From Dokdonella sp. (GTDB lineage: Bacteria; Pseudomonadota; Gammaproteobacteria; Xanthomonadales; Rhodanobacteraceae), in NCBI RefSeq assembly GCF_019634775.1, contig NZ_JAHCAS010000002.1, forward strand, positions 620,001 through 684,000: 64,000 bases of DNA, read 5' to 3'. Position numbers and translations under genes: made by a program. The notes beneath the pieces are model-generated. The model made no database searches. It saw nothing but the letters and a program-made list of their open reading frames with translations, and was not told where the DNA came from. Below, piece by piece: positions 8,820-18,435 of the stretch (the first letter of the stretch is position 1; each line of letters starts with the position of its first letter).

Positions 8820-9881
8820 TTACTGGTGGAATCTCGGTCCGGACGGGCTGTTGGAGCCGTGGACCTGGGCGTGGCAGTTGATGCAGCCGCGCGACATCAC
8901 TCGCCAGTCGGGTGCCGTTCCGGTCATCAGTCCGGCGGTCGTGGTCAGGTCATTCGGATGATTGATATGCGTATGGCACTGCTGGCAGAGCATGGGGATC
9001 GGCGCCACCAGCAGGGCGTGCTGGTTGGAACCATGCGGCGTGTGGCAGTTGAGGCAGCTGTCGCGTACCGGGGCGTGTTCGAACAGGAACGGGCCACGCT
9101 TCTCCGCATGGCACTGATAGCAGGTCTCGTTCACGGTATCCGTCTTCAGCAGGGCTGCGTTGAGCGTGCCATGCGGGTTGTGGCAGTCGACGCAGGCCAT
9201 CTGGCCTTCAGGCAGGGGCATGTGCGAGCGGCGGTTGAATTGCTGGCGGATGTCCTTGTGGCAGGTTGCGCAGGTTTCATTGATCGACTGCTTGGCCATT
9301 AACCCTTCGGTGGAGAACTTGCCCATCGGGTTGTGGCAGTCGCTGCATGAAAGCTCGTTGCGTTCGTGCACCGAACCGAGCCAATGGTCACGCGGACCGC
9401 CAGCATGACAGGCGAGACAGGTGGCGGCCTGGACGTCGGCGGGGGTACCGCCGTTGTGGGTGAAAGCGATGATCGCGCCAGCCTCGGTCGGATGCTGCGC
9501 ATGCCGGGAGCCGGGGCCATGACAGGCTTCGCAGGTCGGCGCAGCAGGATCGGCGGCGTACGCCACGTTCATGCCGAGCGCGTGGATGGTGTGGGCGAAG
9601 GTCTCGTTCTCGCGCGAATGACAGGCGATGCACACTTGCTGGCCGACGGCCTTGGCGTCGGGATGCCGCGGATTGTTCGGCAGCGATGCCCGGGCAAAGC
9701 CTGGTGCTGCGGCAGCGATCGACGCGGCGCGTGTGTTGCCTTCGAGCGCCCCGCCGGGGAGCTGGAGATGTGCCGTGGACGTCGGGGCCGGCTGGGCGGC
9801 GAGTGGTTCTGCCCAGTCGATGACGGCGATGGCCGCCGCTGCGGTCATGGCTAACAGCAGGTTCGGCAGGAGCCTCATCAC
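8820..9881 (-). CDS. Decaheme c-type cytochrome, MtrA/PioA/DmsE family
   Basis: 353 residues with an N-terminal signal peptide and exactly ten CXXCH haem sites (CIACH, CEACH, CLACH, CSDCH, CATCH, CVDCH, CYQCH, CLNCH, CQQCH, CINCH). Family members sit in the periplasm inside an MtrB/PioB barrel and form a haem wire through the outer membrane. It heads the minus-strand set decaheme-barrel-diheme cytochrome-azurin. Adjacent GTG (9881) and ATG (9878) are both usable; AAGGGGG lies six or nine bases upstream. Residues 26-75 before the first haem are low-complexity and proline/alanine-rich, an extension also seen in PioA-type proteins. No outer-surface multihaem lipoprotein (MtrC/OmcA) is present here. 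Confidence 0.92.
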   Translation of the reverse strand: MMRLLPNLLLAMTAAAAIAVIDWAEPLAAQPAPTSTAHLQLPGGALEGNTRAASIAAAAPGFARASLPNNPRHPDAKAVGQQVCIACHSRENETFAHTIHALGMNVAYAADPAAPTCEACHGPGSRHAQHPTEAGAIIAFTHNGGTPADVQAATCLACHAGGPRDHWLGSVHERNELSCSDCHNPMGKFSTEGLMAKQSINETCATCHKDIRQQFNRRSHMPLPEGQMACVDCHNPHGTLNAALLKTDTVNETCYQCHAEKRGPFLFEHAPVRDSCLNCHTPHGSNQHALLVAPIPMLCQQCHTHINHPNDLTTTAGLMTGTAPDWRVMSRGCINCHAQVHGSNSPSGPRFHQ

Positions 9882-9965
9882 CCGTTACCCCCTTGTTCTG
9901 GCTGGCCGATCAAAGCCGGCTGGCTGGAGAACTGCGTGACCCGCGCGAAATGCCTCGCGCGTTTG

Positions 9966-9979
9966 GTAATGTCGATTAC
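9966..9979. promoter_or_regulatory. Inverted repeat GTAAT-N4-ATTAC, candidate operator
   Basis: A perfect 5-bp inverted repeat with a 4-bp spacer, about 85 bp upstream of the decaheme cytochrome start. It lies between that gene and the TetR-type regulator gene, both on the minus strand. Size and placement fit an operator for that regulator, but nothing in the sequence proves it. Confidence 0.3.
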
Positions 9980-10065
9980 AGTTCAGTCGGGACTTTCGGT
10001 GGCTGACGAGTCCGGGTCAATCTGCGCCGCAACATGCATCTCCGGTCAGGGCCGGTTTTCCATGT

Positions 10066-10737
10066 TCAGCGTGGCAGCACGCCATTGAGGAAGATCACTA
10101 CGGCCTTGCGGACTTCCTCTCGAACACGCGGCACATCCGCAGGTGTGGCGAACCCCATCACGCTGTCCATGATCGCGCGGGCAAACACCGCCATGTAGAA
10201 GCGGTTGGCGGTGACGTCCGGGCATGTCATGCACAACCTGCCGGCGACCTGTTGGCAGCGGAAGTATTCGCCGAGGGCGCGCTCGGCTGGGCGGATGGCG
10301 TGCTCGAAATACCAGTCGCGCAGTTCGGGGAAGGCCAGTCCATCGCCGATGACGATCCGGTGAATCACGATCTGCACCGGCGAGAGGATCACTTCGACCA
10401 TGCGCAAGGCGGTTTCCGTGAGTGCCGCTTCCGGCGCTGCGTCGGATGCGAGAAGCAGGCCCTGCGCTTCGTCGAAGGCATTCATGCCGCGCTCCATGAT
10501 CGCGCGGGCGAGTCCCTCCTTGTCGCCATAGGCGCGGTACAGGGTGGCGTATGAGCCTCCGGCCCGGGCGACAATGTCGCTCAATCGCGTCTGGCGATAC
10601 CCCTTTTCAAGGAAGACCTCGATCGCGGACTGCAGGAACATCTCCGCACGTTCTTCGCCGCGTCTGGCGAGGTCGACCTTCCGGCGTTCGTGCACGGGAG
10701 CGGTGTTGTCTCGAGGGGGGAGTGCAGGGCTGTTCAT
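10066..10737 (-). CDS. TetR/AcrR-family transcriptional regulator
   Basis: 223 residues. The N-terminal helix-turn-helix is at about 28-78: AIEVFLEKGYRQTRLSDIVARAG followed by YATLYRAYGDKEGL, the classic TetR recognition segment. The C-terminal part is helical and presumably binds a ligand I cannot identify; it carries a C-x(2)-C-like pair (CMTC). It lies 184 bp upstream of the decaheme/barrel/azurin genes in the same orientation and may regulate them or itself. The ATG at 10737 lacks a strong ribosome site. Confidence 0.85.
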   Translation of the reverse strand: MNSPALPPRDNTAPVHERRKVDLARRGEERAEMFLQSAIEVFLEKGYRQTRLSDIVARAGGSYATLYRAYGDKEGLARAIMERGMNAFDEAQGLLLASDAAPEAALTETALRMVEVILSPVQIVIHRIVIGDGLAFPELRDWYFEHAIRPAERALGEYFRCQQVAGRLCMTCPDVTANRFYMAVFARAIMDSVMGFATPADVPRVREEVRKAVVIFLNGVLPR

Positions 10738-10950
10738 TGATGGCTGTGCGCTGAAAAACGGGAGAACGAACCGGGGCGCGGGGAACGGAGCACGGTCCCG
10801 GTCCGCACTATGCCGATTTTCGGGCGGCGTTTCCGCGTCATCCCCCAGCGTTGTGGGTTGGCTGCACAGCGAGAGCCACCCGTTCGCTTGATCCCCACCC
10901 CGGCCCCATGTGCCCGCTACAATCGCGGCTCCCCACCGACTTTGCGCACC

Positions 10951-11634
10951 ATGCCGAGCAACGCGATTCCGGTACTGACGATCGACGGTCCCTCCGGTTC
11001 AGGCAAGGGCACGATCAGCCGCCTCGTCGCCGAGGAACTCGGCTGGCACCTGCTCGATTCCGGGGCGATCTACCGTGCGGTCGGCTATGCGGCTGGCATG
11101 GCCGGCATCGACCTGACCGATGCCGATGCAGTCACCCGCATGGCCGAGGCGGCGAAGATCGCGTTCCGCGCACCGAAGGACGGTGGCGAGACGCGTGTGA
11201 TCGTCAATGGCCATGACGCCACCGACGAGCTGCGAACCGAGACCGCCGGGGCGGCGGCGTCTGCGATCGCGGCGTATCCGTCGGTGCGCAGCGCGTTGTT
11301 CGACAAGCAGCGCGGCTTCCGCAAGGCGCCCGGCCTGGTCGCGGACGGTCGTGACATGGGTACGGTCATCTTCCCCGATGCGCCGTATAAGGTGTTCCTC
11401 ACCGCAAGTGCCGACGAACGCGCGCGCAGACGCTATAAGCAGTTGAAGGACAAGGGGTTGAATGTTACCCTTGCCGCCCTTTTGCGCGAGATTCAGGCGC
11501 GCGACGAGCGCGATGCCACCCGAGCGGTGGCGCCGCTGAGGCCGGCCGACGATGCGCTGACGATCGATACCACGGGTATTGCGGTCGACGGCGTGGTCGC
11601 CGCCGTGCTCGCTGTCGTCCGTCCTGTCGCCTGA
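10951..11634 (+). CDS. cmk: Cytidylate kinase
   Basis: Phosphorylates CMP and dCMP. 227 residues; the P-loop GPSGSGKGT is at about 11-19, [20 protein letters not shown] (about 131-150) is the NMP-binding/lid region, and [11 protein letters not shown] follows. I chose the ATG at 10951 because the family begins with this P-loop strand; the upstream open frame (from 10810) has no homology. A TACAAT -10-like hexamer lies at 10918-10923 without a good -35. rpsA follows after 153 bp, the usual proteobacterial order. Confidence 0.95.
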   Translation: MPSNAIPVLTIDGPSGSGKGTISRLVAEELGWHLLDSGAIYRAVGYAAGMAGIDLTDADAVTRMAEAAKIAFRAPKDGGETRVIVNGHDATDELRTETAGAAASAIAAYPSVRSALFDKQRGFRKAPGLVADGRDMGTVIFPDAPYKVFLTASADERARRRYKQLKDKGLNVTLAALLREIQARDERDATRAVAPLRPADDALTIDTTGIAVDGVVAAVLAVVRPVA

Positions 11635-11787
11635 GCGTACGCAAAAGGGAATCAACGGTCCGGCGCCGCGTGCGCCGGTAACAGCAACGGCATGTGACCC
11701 ATGCCCCCGACAGGTGGGTCGGAACCGTCAACGTGGCCACGGGCCACGCCCGGGCCGGCCTGGTGTCCCCACAGGAAACCCAACCCA

Positions 11788-13485
11788 ATGAATGCAAGTC
11801 TCGCCGAATCCACCATGACCGAAAGCTTTGCCGACCTGTTCGAGCAGAGCCAGCAGTCGATCGCCAAGCTCAAGCCAGGCTCGATCGTGCTTGGCACGGT
11901 CGTGGAAATCCGCTCCGACGTGGTCGTCATCAATGCCGGCCTGAAGTCCGAGGGCGTCGTTCCCATCGAGCAGTTCCGCAACGACCAGGGTGAACTCGAA
12001 ATCCACGTCGGAGACGAGGTCAAGGTTGCGCTCGACTCGATCGAGAACGGTTTCGGCGAGACGGTGCTCTCGCGTGAGAAGGCCAAGCGTTCGCTCGTCT
12101 GGGACGAACTCGAGGAGATCCACTCGAAGAACGAGAGCGTCATCGGCCGCATCTCAGGCAAGGTCAAAGGCGGCTTCACTGTCGACATCAAGGACGTCCG
12201 CGCATTCCTGCCGGGTTCGCTGGTCGATGTGCGCCCGGTGCGTGATCCGTCGTACCTCGAGGGCAAGGAGCTCGAGTTCAAGATCATCAAGCTCGATCGC
12301 AAGCGCAACAACGTCGTCGTCTCGCGCCGTGCGGTCGTCGAGAGCGAATTCAGCGTCGAGCGCGAGCAGCTGCTCGACCGCCTGCAGGAAGGTGCAGTCA
12401 TCAAGGGCGTGGTCAAGAACCTCACCGACTACGGTGCGTTCGTCGACCTCGGTGGCATCGACGGTCTGCTGCACATCACCGACATGGCGTGGAAGCGCGT
12501 GCGTCATCCCAGCGAGGTCGTCAACGTCGGCGACGAACTCGACGTGCGCGTGCTCAAGTTTGATCGCGAGCGCAATCGCGTCAGCCTCGGCCTCAAGCAG
12601 CTCGGCGAGGATCCGTGGGTTGCGATCAGCCGCCGCTATCCGGCCAACACGCGCCTGGTCGGCAAGGTCTCCAACGTCACCGACTACGGCTGCTTCGTCG
12701 AGCTGGAGCCGGGCGTCGAGGGTCTCGTGCACGTGTCCGAGATGGACTGGACCAACAAGAACGTCAATCCGGCCAAGCTGGTGCAGGTCGGTGACGACTG
12801 CGAGGTCATGGTGCTCGATGTCGACGAGGAGCGTCGCCGCATCTCGCTCGGCATCAAGCAGACCCGCGCCAACCCGTGGGAAGCGTTCGCTGCCATCCAC
12901 AAGAAGGGCGACAAGGTCTCGGGCAGCATCAAGTCGATCACCGATTTCGGCATCTTCATCGGCCTGGATGGCGGCATCGACGGCCTCGTGCACCTCTCGG
13001 ACATCTCGTGGGCGACCGCGGGCGAGGATCTCGTGCGCAATTTCAAGAAGGGCGACGAAGTCGAGGCGGTCGTGCTCGCCGTCGATCCGGAGCGCGAACG
13101 CATCTCGCTCGGCATCAAGCAACTCGAGCAGGATCCGTTCGGCCAGTTCATGGCGAGCAATCCGCGCGGCAGCATCCTTACCGGCACGGTCAAGGAAGTC
13201 GACGCGCGTGGCGCGACGATCGATCTGGGTGATGGTGTCGAGGGTTACATCCGCGCCAACGACATCGCCAAGGAGCGCATCGACGACGCCACCCAGCACC
13301 TGAAGGTTGGTGATACCGTCGAGGCCAAGTTCACTGGCATGGACCGCAAGGGGCGCGTGCTGCAACTCTCGATCCGTGCCAAGGACGACGAGGAACTGCA
13401 GTCGGTGCTCGAGGACTACCAGGGCAACGCAGGTGCGACCACGCAACTCGGTGCCCTGCTCAAGGAAAAGTTCAACCGCGATTGA
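11788..13485 (+). CDS. rpsA: 30S ribosomal protein S1
   Basis: Binds mRNA on the small ribosomal subunit and helps start translation. 565 residues with six S1 (OB-fold) repeats, including the highly conserved [36 protein letters not shown] and [19 protein letters not shown]. The E. coli start corresponds to the internal ATG at 11815 ([11 protein letters not shown]); I chose 11788 because AGGAAA is positioned for it and 11815 has no ribosome site, giving nine extra residues. The 153-bp leader contains GC-rich hairpins, which would fit the known autogenous control of S1. A terminator follows at 13520. Confidence 0.95.
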   Translation: MNASLAESTMTESFADLFEQSQQSIAKLKPGSIVLGTVVEIRSDVVVINAGLKSEGVVPIEQFRNDQGELEIHVGDEVKVALDSIENGFGETVLSREKAKRSLVWDELEEIHSKNESVIGRISGKVKGGFTVDIKDVRAFLPGSLVDVRPVRDPSYLEGKELEFKIIKLDRKRNNVVVSRRAVVESEFSVEREQLLDRLQEGAVIKGVVKNLTDYGAFVDLGGIDGLLHITDMAWKRVRHPSEVVNVGDELDVRVLKFDRERNRVSLGLKQLGEDPWVAISRRYPANTRLVGKVSNVTDYGCFVELEPGVEGLVHVSEMDWTNKNVNPAKLVQVGDDCEVMVLDVDEERRRISLGIKQTRANPWEAFAAIHKKGDKVSGSIKSITDFGIFIGLDGGIDGLVHLSDISWATAGEDLVRNFKKGDEVEAVVLAVDPERERISLGIKQLEQDPFGQFMASNPRGSILTGTVKEVDARGATIDLGDGVEGYIRANDIAKERIDDATQHLKVGDTVEAKFTGMDRKGRVLQLSIRAKDDEELQSVLEDYQGNAGATTQLGALLKEKFNRD

Positions 13486-13519
13486 TCGCGGGTGGTGCGC
13501 GAGTGCCACTGATGCCCAG

Positions 13520-13545
13520 GCGCCCACCGTCAGGTGGGCGCTTTT
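13520..13545 (+). terminator. Rho-independent terminator after rpsA
   Basis: Perfect 9-bp stem GCGCCCACC / GGTGGGCGC (13520-13528, 13533-13541) with a GTCA loop, followed by TTTT. It lies between rpsA and ihfB and probably attenuates rather than fully separates them. Confidence 0.88.
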
Positions 13546-13560
13546 CTGGAAAGCCCGAAC

Positions 13561-13881
13561 ATGCGTCCAGCAATGACCAAGTCGGAACTGATCGAGGTGC
13601 TGGCAGTGCGTCAGCAACATCTTCCGGCCAGTGACGTCGAACTCGCCGTCAAGAGTCTGCTCGAGCAGATGACGCAGGCGCTCGCCACAGGTGAGCGCAT
13701 CGAGATCCGCGGTTTCGGCAGCTTCTCGCTGCATTTCCGTCCGCCGCGCATGGGGCGCAATCCGAAGACTGGCGATGCGGTCGCGCTGCCCGGCAAGCAT
13801 GTGCCACACTTCAAACCCGGCAAGGAGCTGCGCGAGCGCGTGAACGGGGCAGCCGTCGCCGATCCTGACGCGCAGACCTGA
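13561..13881 (+). CDS. ihfB: Integration host factor subunit beta
   Basis: Small DNA-bending protein that pairs with IHF-alpha in recombination, replication and promoter architecture. 106 residues from the ATG at 13561, which has GGAAAG upstream; the canonical N-terminus MTKSELIE begins at the second ATG (13573), so 102 residues is equally possible. The conserved core [15 protein letters not shown] and the DNA-intercalating arm GRNPKTGD are present, ending [13 protein letters not shown] plus a short tail. The rpsA-ihfB-lapA-lapB order is the standard gammaproteobacterial one. Confidence 0.95.
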   Translation: MRPAMTKSELIEVLAVRQQHLPASDVELAVKSLLEQMTQALATGERIEIRGFGSFSLHFRPPRMGRNPKTGDAVALPGKHVPHFKPGKELRERVNGAAVADPDAQT

Positions 13882-13931
13882 ATTCGCCGCGGTCGTCCGC
13901 TGCGGTCGTCGCTTCCCGGAGTGCTCGAACG

Positions 13932-14228
13932 ATGCGTCTCGGTGCCGTCGTGCTGGTCCTCTTGTTCGCCGTGTTCGGTGCCGTGTTCGGCGCGCTGAAT
14001 GCCGAGCGTGTCGCTTTCGATCTCTACTTTTTCGCATTTGAATTGCCCAAAGGCGCGGTGGTACTGGTCGCGCTGCTGGTCGGATGGATCGCCGGTGGCC
14101 TCGTCGTGTGGGCGCTGCGCGTGCCGCGCCTGCGTCGCGAACTGGCCGCGTCGCGACGCCAGTTGCGCGAGCTGCGCGCCACTTTGGCGCGTGAGGAAGG
14201 CGGCGACGGCGATCGCGGGGACACATGA
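13932..14228 (+). CDS. lapA: LapA family inner-membrane protein (DUF1049)
   Basis: 98 residues with two membrane segments (about 4-22 and 40-62) and a basic, coiled C-terminus. LapA works with LapB in the envelope machinery that controls lipopolysaccharide synthesis. The gene overlaps lapB by four bases (ATGA at 14225), the usual arrangement. Confidence 0.88.
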   Translation: MRLGAVVLVLLFAVFGAVFGALNAERVAFDLYFFAFELPKGAVVLVALLVGWIAGGLVVWALRVPRLRRELAASRRQLRELRATLAREEGGDGDRGDT

Positions 14229-15397
14229 GCGGCCTTCCTCTGCTTTTCCTTTTGCTGCCGCTGGCCGCGCTGTCCGGCTGGTATGTAGCGCGGCGCGGCA
14301 GCGAGCGCACCTCCGGCGCGCGCGTCAGCGAGCTGTCGACGAACTATTTTCGCGGCCTCAACTACCTGCTCAATGAGCAGCAGGACAAGGCGATCGAGGT
14401 ATTTCTCAAGCTTGCGGAGTTCAACCGAGACACTGTCGAGACGCATCTTGCCCTCGGCAACCTGTTCCGTCGCCGTGGCGAGGTCGACCGCGCGATCCGC
14501 GTGCACCAGAACCTGATCGCGCGGCCGGGCTTGAGTGACGAGGAAAAGACCATAGCCTTGCTCGAACTGGGCGAGGACTACATGCGCGCCGGTCTGCTCG
14601 ATCGCGCCGAAACACTGTTCAACGACCTCGTTGCGATGGACGCGCTGGCGCCGTCCGCACTCAACCACCTCATTGCCATCTGTCAGCACGAACGCGACTG
14701 GGGCAAGGCGATCGAGCACGCCCACAAGCTTGAGCGCGTCACCGGGGAGACGCAGGTCGCAGTGATCGCCCAGTTTCATTGCGAAATTGCCGAACAGGCG
14801 CGCTCGCGCGGCGACCTGGACGGCGCGCGCAAGGCGGTACATGCGGCCTTCGCGGCGCAGCCGGAAAGCGTACGGGCGAGCATCATCCTTGGACATCTGG
14901 AGTCTCAGCAGGGGCACCTCGACGCGGCGATCGAAGCCTTCGAACGCGTCGCCGAGCGGGATGTCGACTATGTGCCCGAGGTGCTATCGCCGTTGCTCGA
15001 CTGCTATGCGCGCGCCGGACGCATGCAGCGTGCCGAGGAGTTCCTGCTGCAGATCAATGAGCGCTATCCGGGCGTGTCGCCGGTGCTCGCGCTGGCCAAG
15101 CTCTATGCACGCACGCACGGCGAACCTGCTGCGATCGAGTTTCTCACCCGGCAGCTGCGGCAGCGGCCATCGGTGCGCGCACTGATGGCGTTGATCGAGG
15201 TGAATCTGCACACCGCTCAGGGCGAAGTGCGCGAGAACCTGCTGATCCAACGCGACCTCACGCGCAAGCTGCTGGAGGGCCAGGCGATGTACCGTTGCTC
15301 GCGCTGCGGATTTGGTGCCAAGGCACACCACTGGCAGTGTCCAAGTTGCAAGAGCTGGGCGTCGGTGCGGCCGATCCATGGCGTCGTGGGTGAATAG
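14225..15397 (+). CDS. lapB: Lipopolysaccharide assembly protein LapB
   Basis: 390 residues: one N-terminal membrane anchor (about 4-20), a long set of TPR helices (about 35-340) and a C-terminal rubredoxin-like metal site with two pairs, CSRC and CPSC, about 15 residues apart. LapB (YciM) recruits FtsH to degrade LpxC and so balances lipopolysaccharide with phospholipid. Length and domains match E. coli LapB (389). It overlaps lapA and is seven bases from the next gene, so lipopolysaccharide control and polysaccharide synthesis may be co-transcribed here. Confidence 0.93.
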   Translation: MSGLPLLFLLLPLAALSGWYVARRGSERTSGARVSELSTNYFRGLNYLLNEQQDKAIEVFLKLAEFNRDTVETHLALGNLFRRRGEVDRAIRVHQNLIARPGLSDEEKTIALLELGEDYMRAGLLDRAETLFNDLVAMDALAPSALNHLIAICQHERDWGKAIEHAHKLERVTGETQVAVIAQFHCEIAEQARSRGDLDGARKAVHAAFAAQPESVRASIILGHLESQQGHLDAAIEAFERVAERDVDYVPEVLSPLLDCYARAGRMQRAEEFLLQINERYPGVSPVLALAKLYARTHGEPAAIEFLTRQLRQRPSVRALMALIEVNLHTAQGEVRENLLIQRDLTRKLLEGQAMYRCSRCGFGAKAHHWQCPSCKSWASVRPIHGVVGE

Positions 15398-15403
15398 GCA
15401 GGC

Positions 15404-16546
15404 ATGAGTCTTCTCGGTGAGCCGTCCTGGGCAATGGCCTGCGTGGCCGCGTTGTTCGTATCGGCTCTGCTCACCCATGCCGGCATCCGATACGGACGAT
15501 CGCGCAAGCTGATCGACGAACCGGGGCGGCGGCGCTCGCACGTCGTGCCGACTCCACGCGGTGGTGGCATCGGCATCGTCGTGGCAGTGCTGGGCTGCGC
15601 GATGCTGCCGGCCGTGCTCGAAGGCTTCGGCGGTGAGCGCCTGGTTGCCGTACTGATCACGCTGGCGATTCTCGTCGTCGCCGCGGTCGGCTGGATCGAT
15701 GACCATCGCGGACTTGGGCGCTGGGTCCGCTTCTTCGCGCAATGGATCGCGGGCTTCCTCGTGCTGGCCGGCTATGAGCAGTGGCCGGCATGGCTCGACA
15801 TCGACGGGTACTGGTTGCAGGCGGGTATCGTGCTGTTGTTCGGCATTCTCGGCGTGGTCTGGTCGATCAACCTGCACAATTTCATGGATGGCATCGATGG
15901 CCTGCTGGCTGCTCAGGCTGTCTTCGTGTTTGTGGCCGGTGCGCTGCTGATGTCAGCGCCCTATCCGTGGCTGGCGGATGAGGAGTGCATCCTCGTCGTC
16001 GCCGCTTTCGCAGTGCTCGGCTTTCTCCCGTTCAATTTTCCGCGTGCACGGATCTTCATGGGCGATGTCGGCAGTGGCACGCTGGGACTGCTCGTGGCAG
16101 TCGCCGTGATCTGGCTGCTTCAACGCCCGGACATCGCCCTCGGAACCGGGCTCGTGCTCTGTTCGGGCTTTGTCACCGATGCGACGGCGACCCTCGTCCT
16201 GCGCGTCGTGCGCGGCCGTCGTTGGTATAGTCCGCACCGCGAACATCTTTACCAGTGGCTGGTCCGCTCGGGTTGGAGCCATGCGCAGGTCGTCACCGCC
16301 TACATGGGATGGAATACCTGCATCGTCGTGCCGGTGGTGTGGTGGATGAACCGCGATCCGGCAGCAGCGATCGATGGCGTAGGGCCGAGTGCGCGCGTCT
16401 TCGTCCGCGACTGGGTGTCGGACATTGCCGCTGCCGTACCGCTCGTTGCAGGGGTGCATGCGCTGGCCCTGCTGGTGTGGATGCTCGGCAAACGCCATTG
16501 CCTGAAGCAGGCACGACTTCGCGTCAGAGGTGCGTGTGCTGGATAG
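15404..16546 (+). CDS. Polyprenyl-phosphate sugar-1-phosphate transferase (WecA/WbpL/MraY family)
   Basis: 380 residues with about 10-11 membrane segments. Family motifs are in order: DEPGRRRSHVVPTPRGGG (about 38-55), the DD pair in WIDDHRGLG (about 101), HNFMDGIDGL (about 152) and FMGDVGSGTLG (about 221). Such enzymes attach the first sugar phosphate to undecaprenyl phosphate and start O-antigen or other surface glycans. It overlaps the WbpM-like gene that follows, the common pairing in O-antigen loci. The exact sugar cannot be told from sequence. Confidence 0.88.
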   Translation: MSLLGEPSWAMACVAALFVSALLTHAGIRYGRSRKLIDEPGRRRSHVVPTPRGGGIGIVVAVLGCAMLPAVLEGFGGERLVAVLITLAILVVAAVGWIDDHRGLGRWVRFFAQWIAGFLVLAGYEQWPAWLDIDGYWLQAGIVLLFGILGVVWSINLHNFMDGIDGLLAAQAVFVFVAGALLMSAPYPWLADEECILVVAAFAVLGFLPFNFPRARIFMGDVGSGTLGLLVAVAVIWLLQRPDIALGTGLVLCSGFVTDATATLVLRVVRGRRWYSPHREHLYQWLVRSGWSHAQVVTAYMGWNTCIVVPVVWWMNRDPAAAIDGVGPSARVFVRDWVSDIAAAVPLVAGVHALALLVWMLGKRHCLKQARLRVRGACAG

Positions 16547-18416
16547 ACTCATCGCCCTGATCCATCCGCGACTCGCGGTCGTTGCCCACGATCTGGCGAT
16601 GGTGTGGCTGGCCTGGACCGCGGTCGGCTCGTTGCGCTGGTCGTTCGAGGCCGCGCGTCCCGATCCGGCCTGGTTCGGACCCGAGGTCGTGCTCGTGCTT
16701 GCCGCGCAGGGCGTCGTGTTCTGGATTACCGGCCTGTACAAGGGCTTGTGGCGCTTCGCCAGTCTGCCTGACCTGTGGAACATCCTTCGCGCGACCGTGC
16801 TCGGAGCGCTGGCGATCACGGTGACGCTGTTCCTCTACAACCGCATTGCCACGGTTCCGCGCACGGTGCTCATCGTCTACCCGTTCGTGCTCGCCGTCCT
16901 GCTCGGCGTGCCGCGCCTGGCCTGGCGTTACTGGAAGGACAATCGCCTCGATTTCCTCTCGCGTTCGCCGATGATGCGCGTGCTCGTGCTCGGTGCCGGA
17001 CGCGCCGGCGATGCGCTGGTACGCGACCTGGTGCGCGAGAACCGCTACCGTCCGGTCGGCATCCTCGATGACAACGCGCAGATCCGCGGTGCCCGCATCC
17101 ACGGAGTACCGGTGCTCGGCGCACTTGAGCGCCTGCCCGAACTCGCGCGCGAAACCGCCGCACAGATGCTGCTTATCGCCATGCCGTCGGCGACCAGCGC
17201 GCAGATGCAGCGCGTGGTCGGTTTTTGCGAGATGACCGGCCTGCCGTTCCGCACCATGCCACGCCTGGCCGATGTCGTCGCCGGACGTTCGCTGTTTGGT
17301 GAACTCAAGGAAGTCGCGATCGAGGACTTGCTCGGCCGCGAACCCGTACAACTCGACTGGACGGCGATCCGTACCGGGCTTGCGGGCAAGCGCGTGCTCG
17401 TCACCGGTGGTGGTGGTTCGATCGGTTCGGAGCTGTGTCGCCAGGTAGCACGCCTCGGTGCAGCCGCTTTGACGATCATCGATGTGTCCGAATACAACCT
17501 CTACCGCATCGAACAGGAATTGCGCGTTGAGTTCCCGGACTTGCTGCTCGACCCGCGTCTTGGTGACTGCGGCGACGAGTCGGGCTGCGAACGTGCGTTC
17601 CAGTGTGCGCGTCCGCAAGTCGTGTTCCATGCCGCCGCCTACAAGCACGTCCCGCTGCTGCAGGATCAGCTGCGCGAGGCGTTCCGCAACAACGTGCTCG
17701 GCACCAAGGTCGTCACCGAAGCGGCCGATCGACATGGTGTGGAGTGCTGCGTACTGATCTCGACCGACAAGGCGGTAAATCCGTCCAGCATCATGGGCGC
17801 GTGCAAGCGAGCAGCCGAGATCTGGTGCCAGAATTTCGCTGCTCAATCGCGCACGCGCTTCATTACGGTGCGTTTCGGCAATGTGCTTGATTCCGCTGGT
17901 TCGGTGGTGCCGTTGTTCCGCGAGCAGATCCGCAAGGGTGGACCGGTGACGGTCACGCACCCGGAGATCACGCGCTGGTTCATGACGATCCCGGAGGCCA
18001 GCCAGTTGATCCTGCAGGCTGCCGTACTCGGTCGGGGTGGCGAGATCTTTGCCCTGGACATGGGTGAGCCGGTCAAGATCGCCTATCTCGCCGAACAAAT
18101 GATCCGTTTGGCCGGCAAACAACCCGAACGCGACATTGCCATCGCATATACCGGCCTGCGCCCCGGCGAGAAGCTGTTCGAGGAACTGTTCCATCCCCTC
18201 GAAAACTACCAGTCGACCGCGCACGCGAAGATCTTCCTCGCCCAGCCGCGCAGCATGGCCTGGCCATTGCTGAGCACGCTGATGCGTCAAGCGGAATTGG
18301 CGGTGCGTGATTTCGATGAGGACGCACTGCGCCGCGTCATCGACCAATTGTTGCCCGAATTCGACCCTCGCTGCGACGAAGCCGCCACCGTGCTGCCGTT
18401 CGCACGTCCTTCCTGA
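16536..18416 (+). CDS. UDP-sugar 4,6-dehydratase, WbpM/CapD/FlaA1 family
   Basis: 626 residues: four N-terminal membrane helices (about 1-120), a first Rossmann-like region (VLVLGAGRAGDALVRDL, about 149) and the catalytic SDR domain starting VTGGGGSIGSELCRQ (about 290). The usual YxxxK is replaced by MxxxK (STDKAVNPSSIMGACKR), as in WbpM and CapD, which make UDP-4-keto-6-deoxy sugars for surface glycans. I prefer GTG 16536 (CAGAGG five bases upstream) over GTG 16530. The start overlaps the preceding transferase gene by 11 bases. galU follows after 19 bp. Confidence 0.9.
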   Translation: MLDRLIALIHPRLAVVAHDLAMVWLAWTAVGSLRWSFEAARPDPAWFGPEVVLVLAAQGVVFWITGLYKGLWRFASLPDLWNILRATVLGALAITVTLFLYNRIATVPRTVLIVYPFVLAVLLGVPRLAWRYWKDNRLDFLSRSPMMRVLVLGAGRAGDALVRDLVRENRYRPVGILDDNAQIRGARIHGVPVLGALERLPELARETAAQMLLIAMPSATSAQMQRVVGFCEMTGLPFRTMPRLADVVAGRSLFGELKEVAIEDLLGREPVQLDWTAIRTGLAGKRVLVTGGGGSIGSELCRQVARLGAAALTIIDVSEYNLYRIEQELRVEFPDLLLDPRLGDCGDESGCERAFQCARPQVVFHAAAYKHVPLLQDQLREAFRNNVLGTKVVTEAADRHGVECCVLISTDKAVNPSSIMGACKRAAEIWCQNFAAQSRTRFITVRFGNVLDSAGSVVPLFREQIRKGGPVTVTHPEITRWFMTIPEASQLILQAAVLGRGGEIFALDMGEPVKIAYLAEQMIRLAGKQPERDIAIAYTGLRPGEKLFEELFHPLENYQSTAHAKIFLAQPRSMAWPLLSTLMRQAELAVRDFDEDALRRVIDQLLPEFDPRCDEAATVLPFARPS

Positions 18417-18435
18417 CCACACCACGAGTATCGCC

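Noticed and set aside
12154..14310. Minus-strand open frame of 718 codons across rpsA and ihfB
   Set aside because: It is a high-GC shadow of conserved genes on the plus strand; its sequence shows no domain and is repetitive in step with the S1 repeats.
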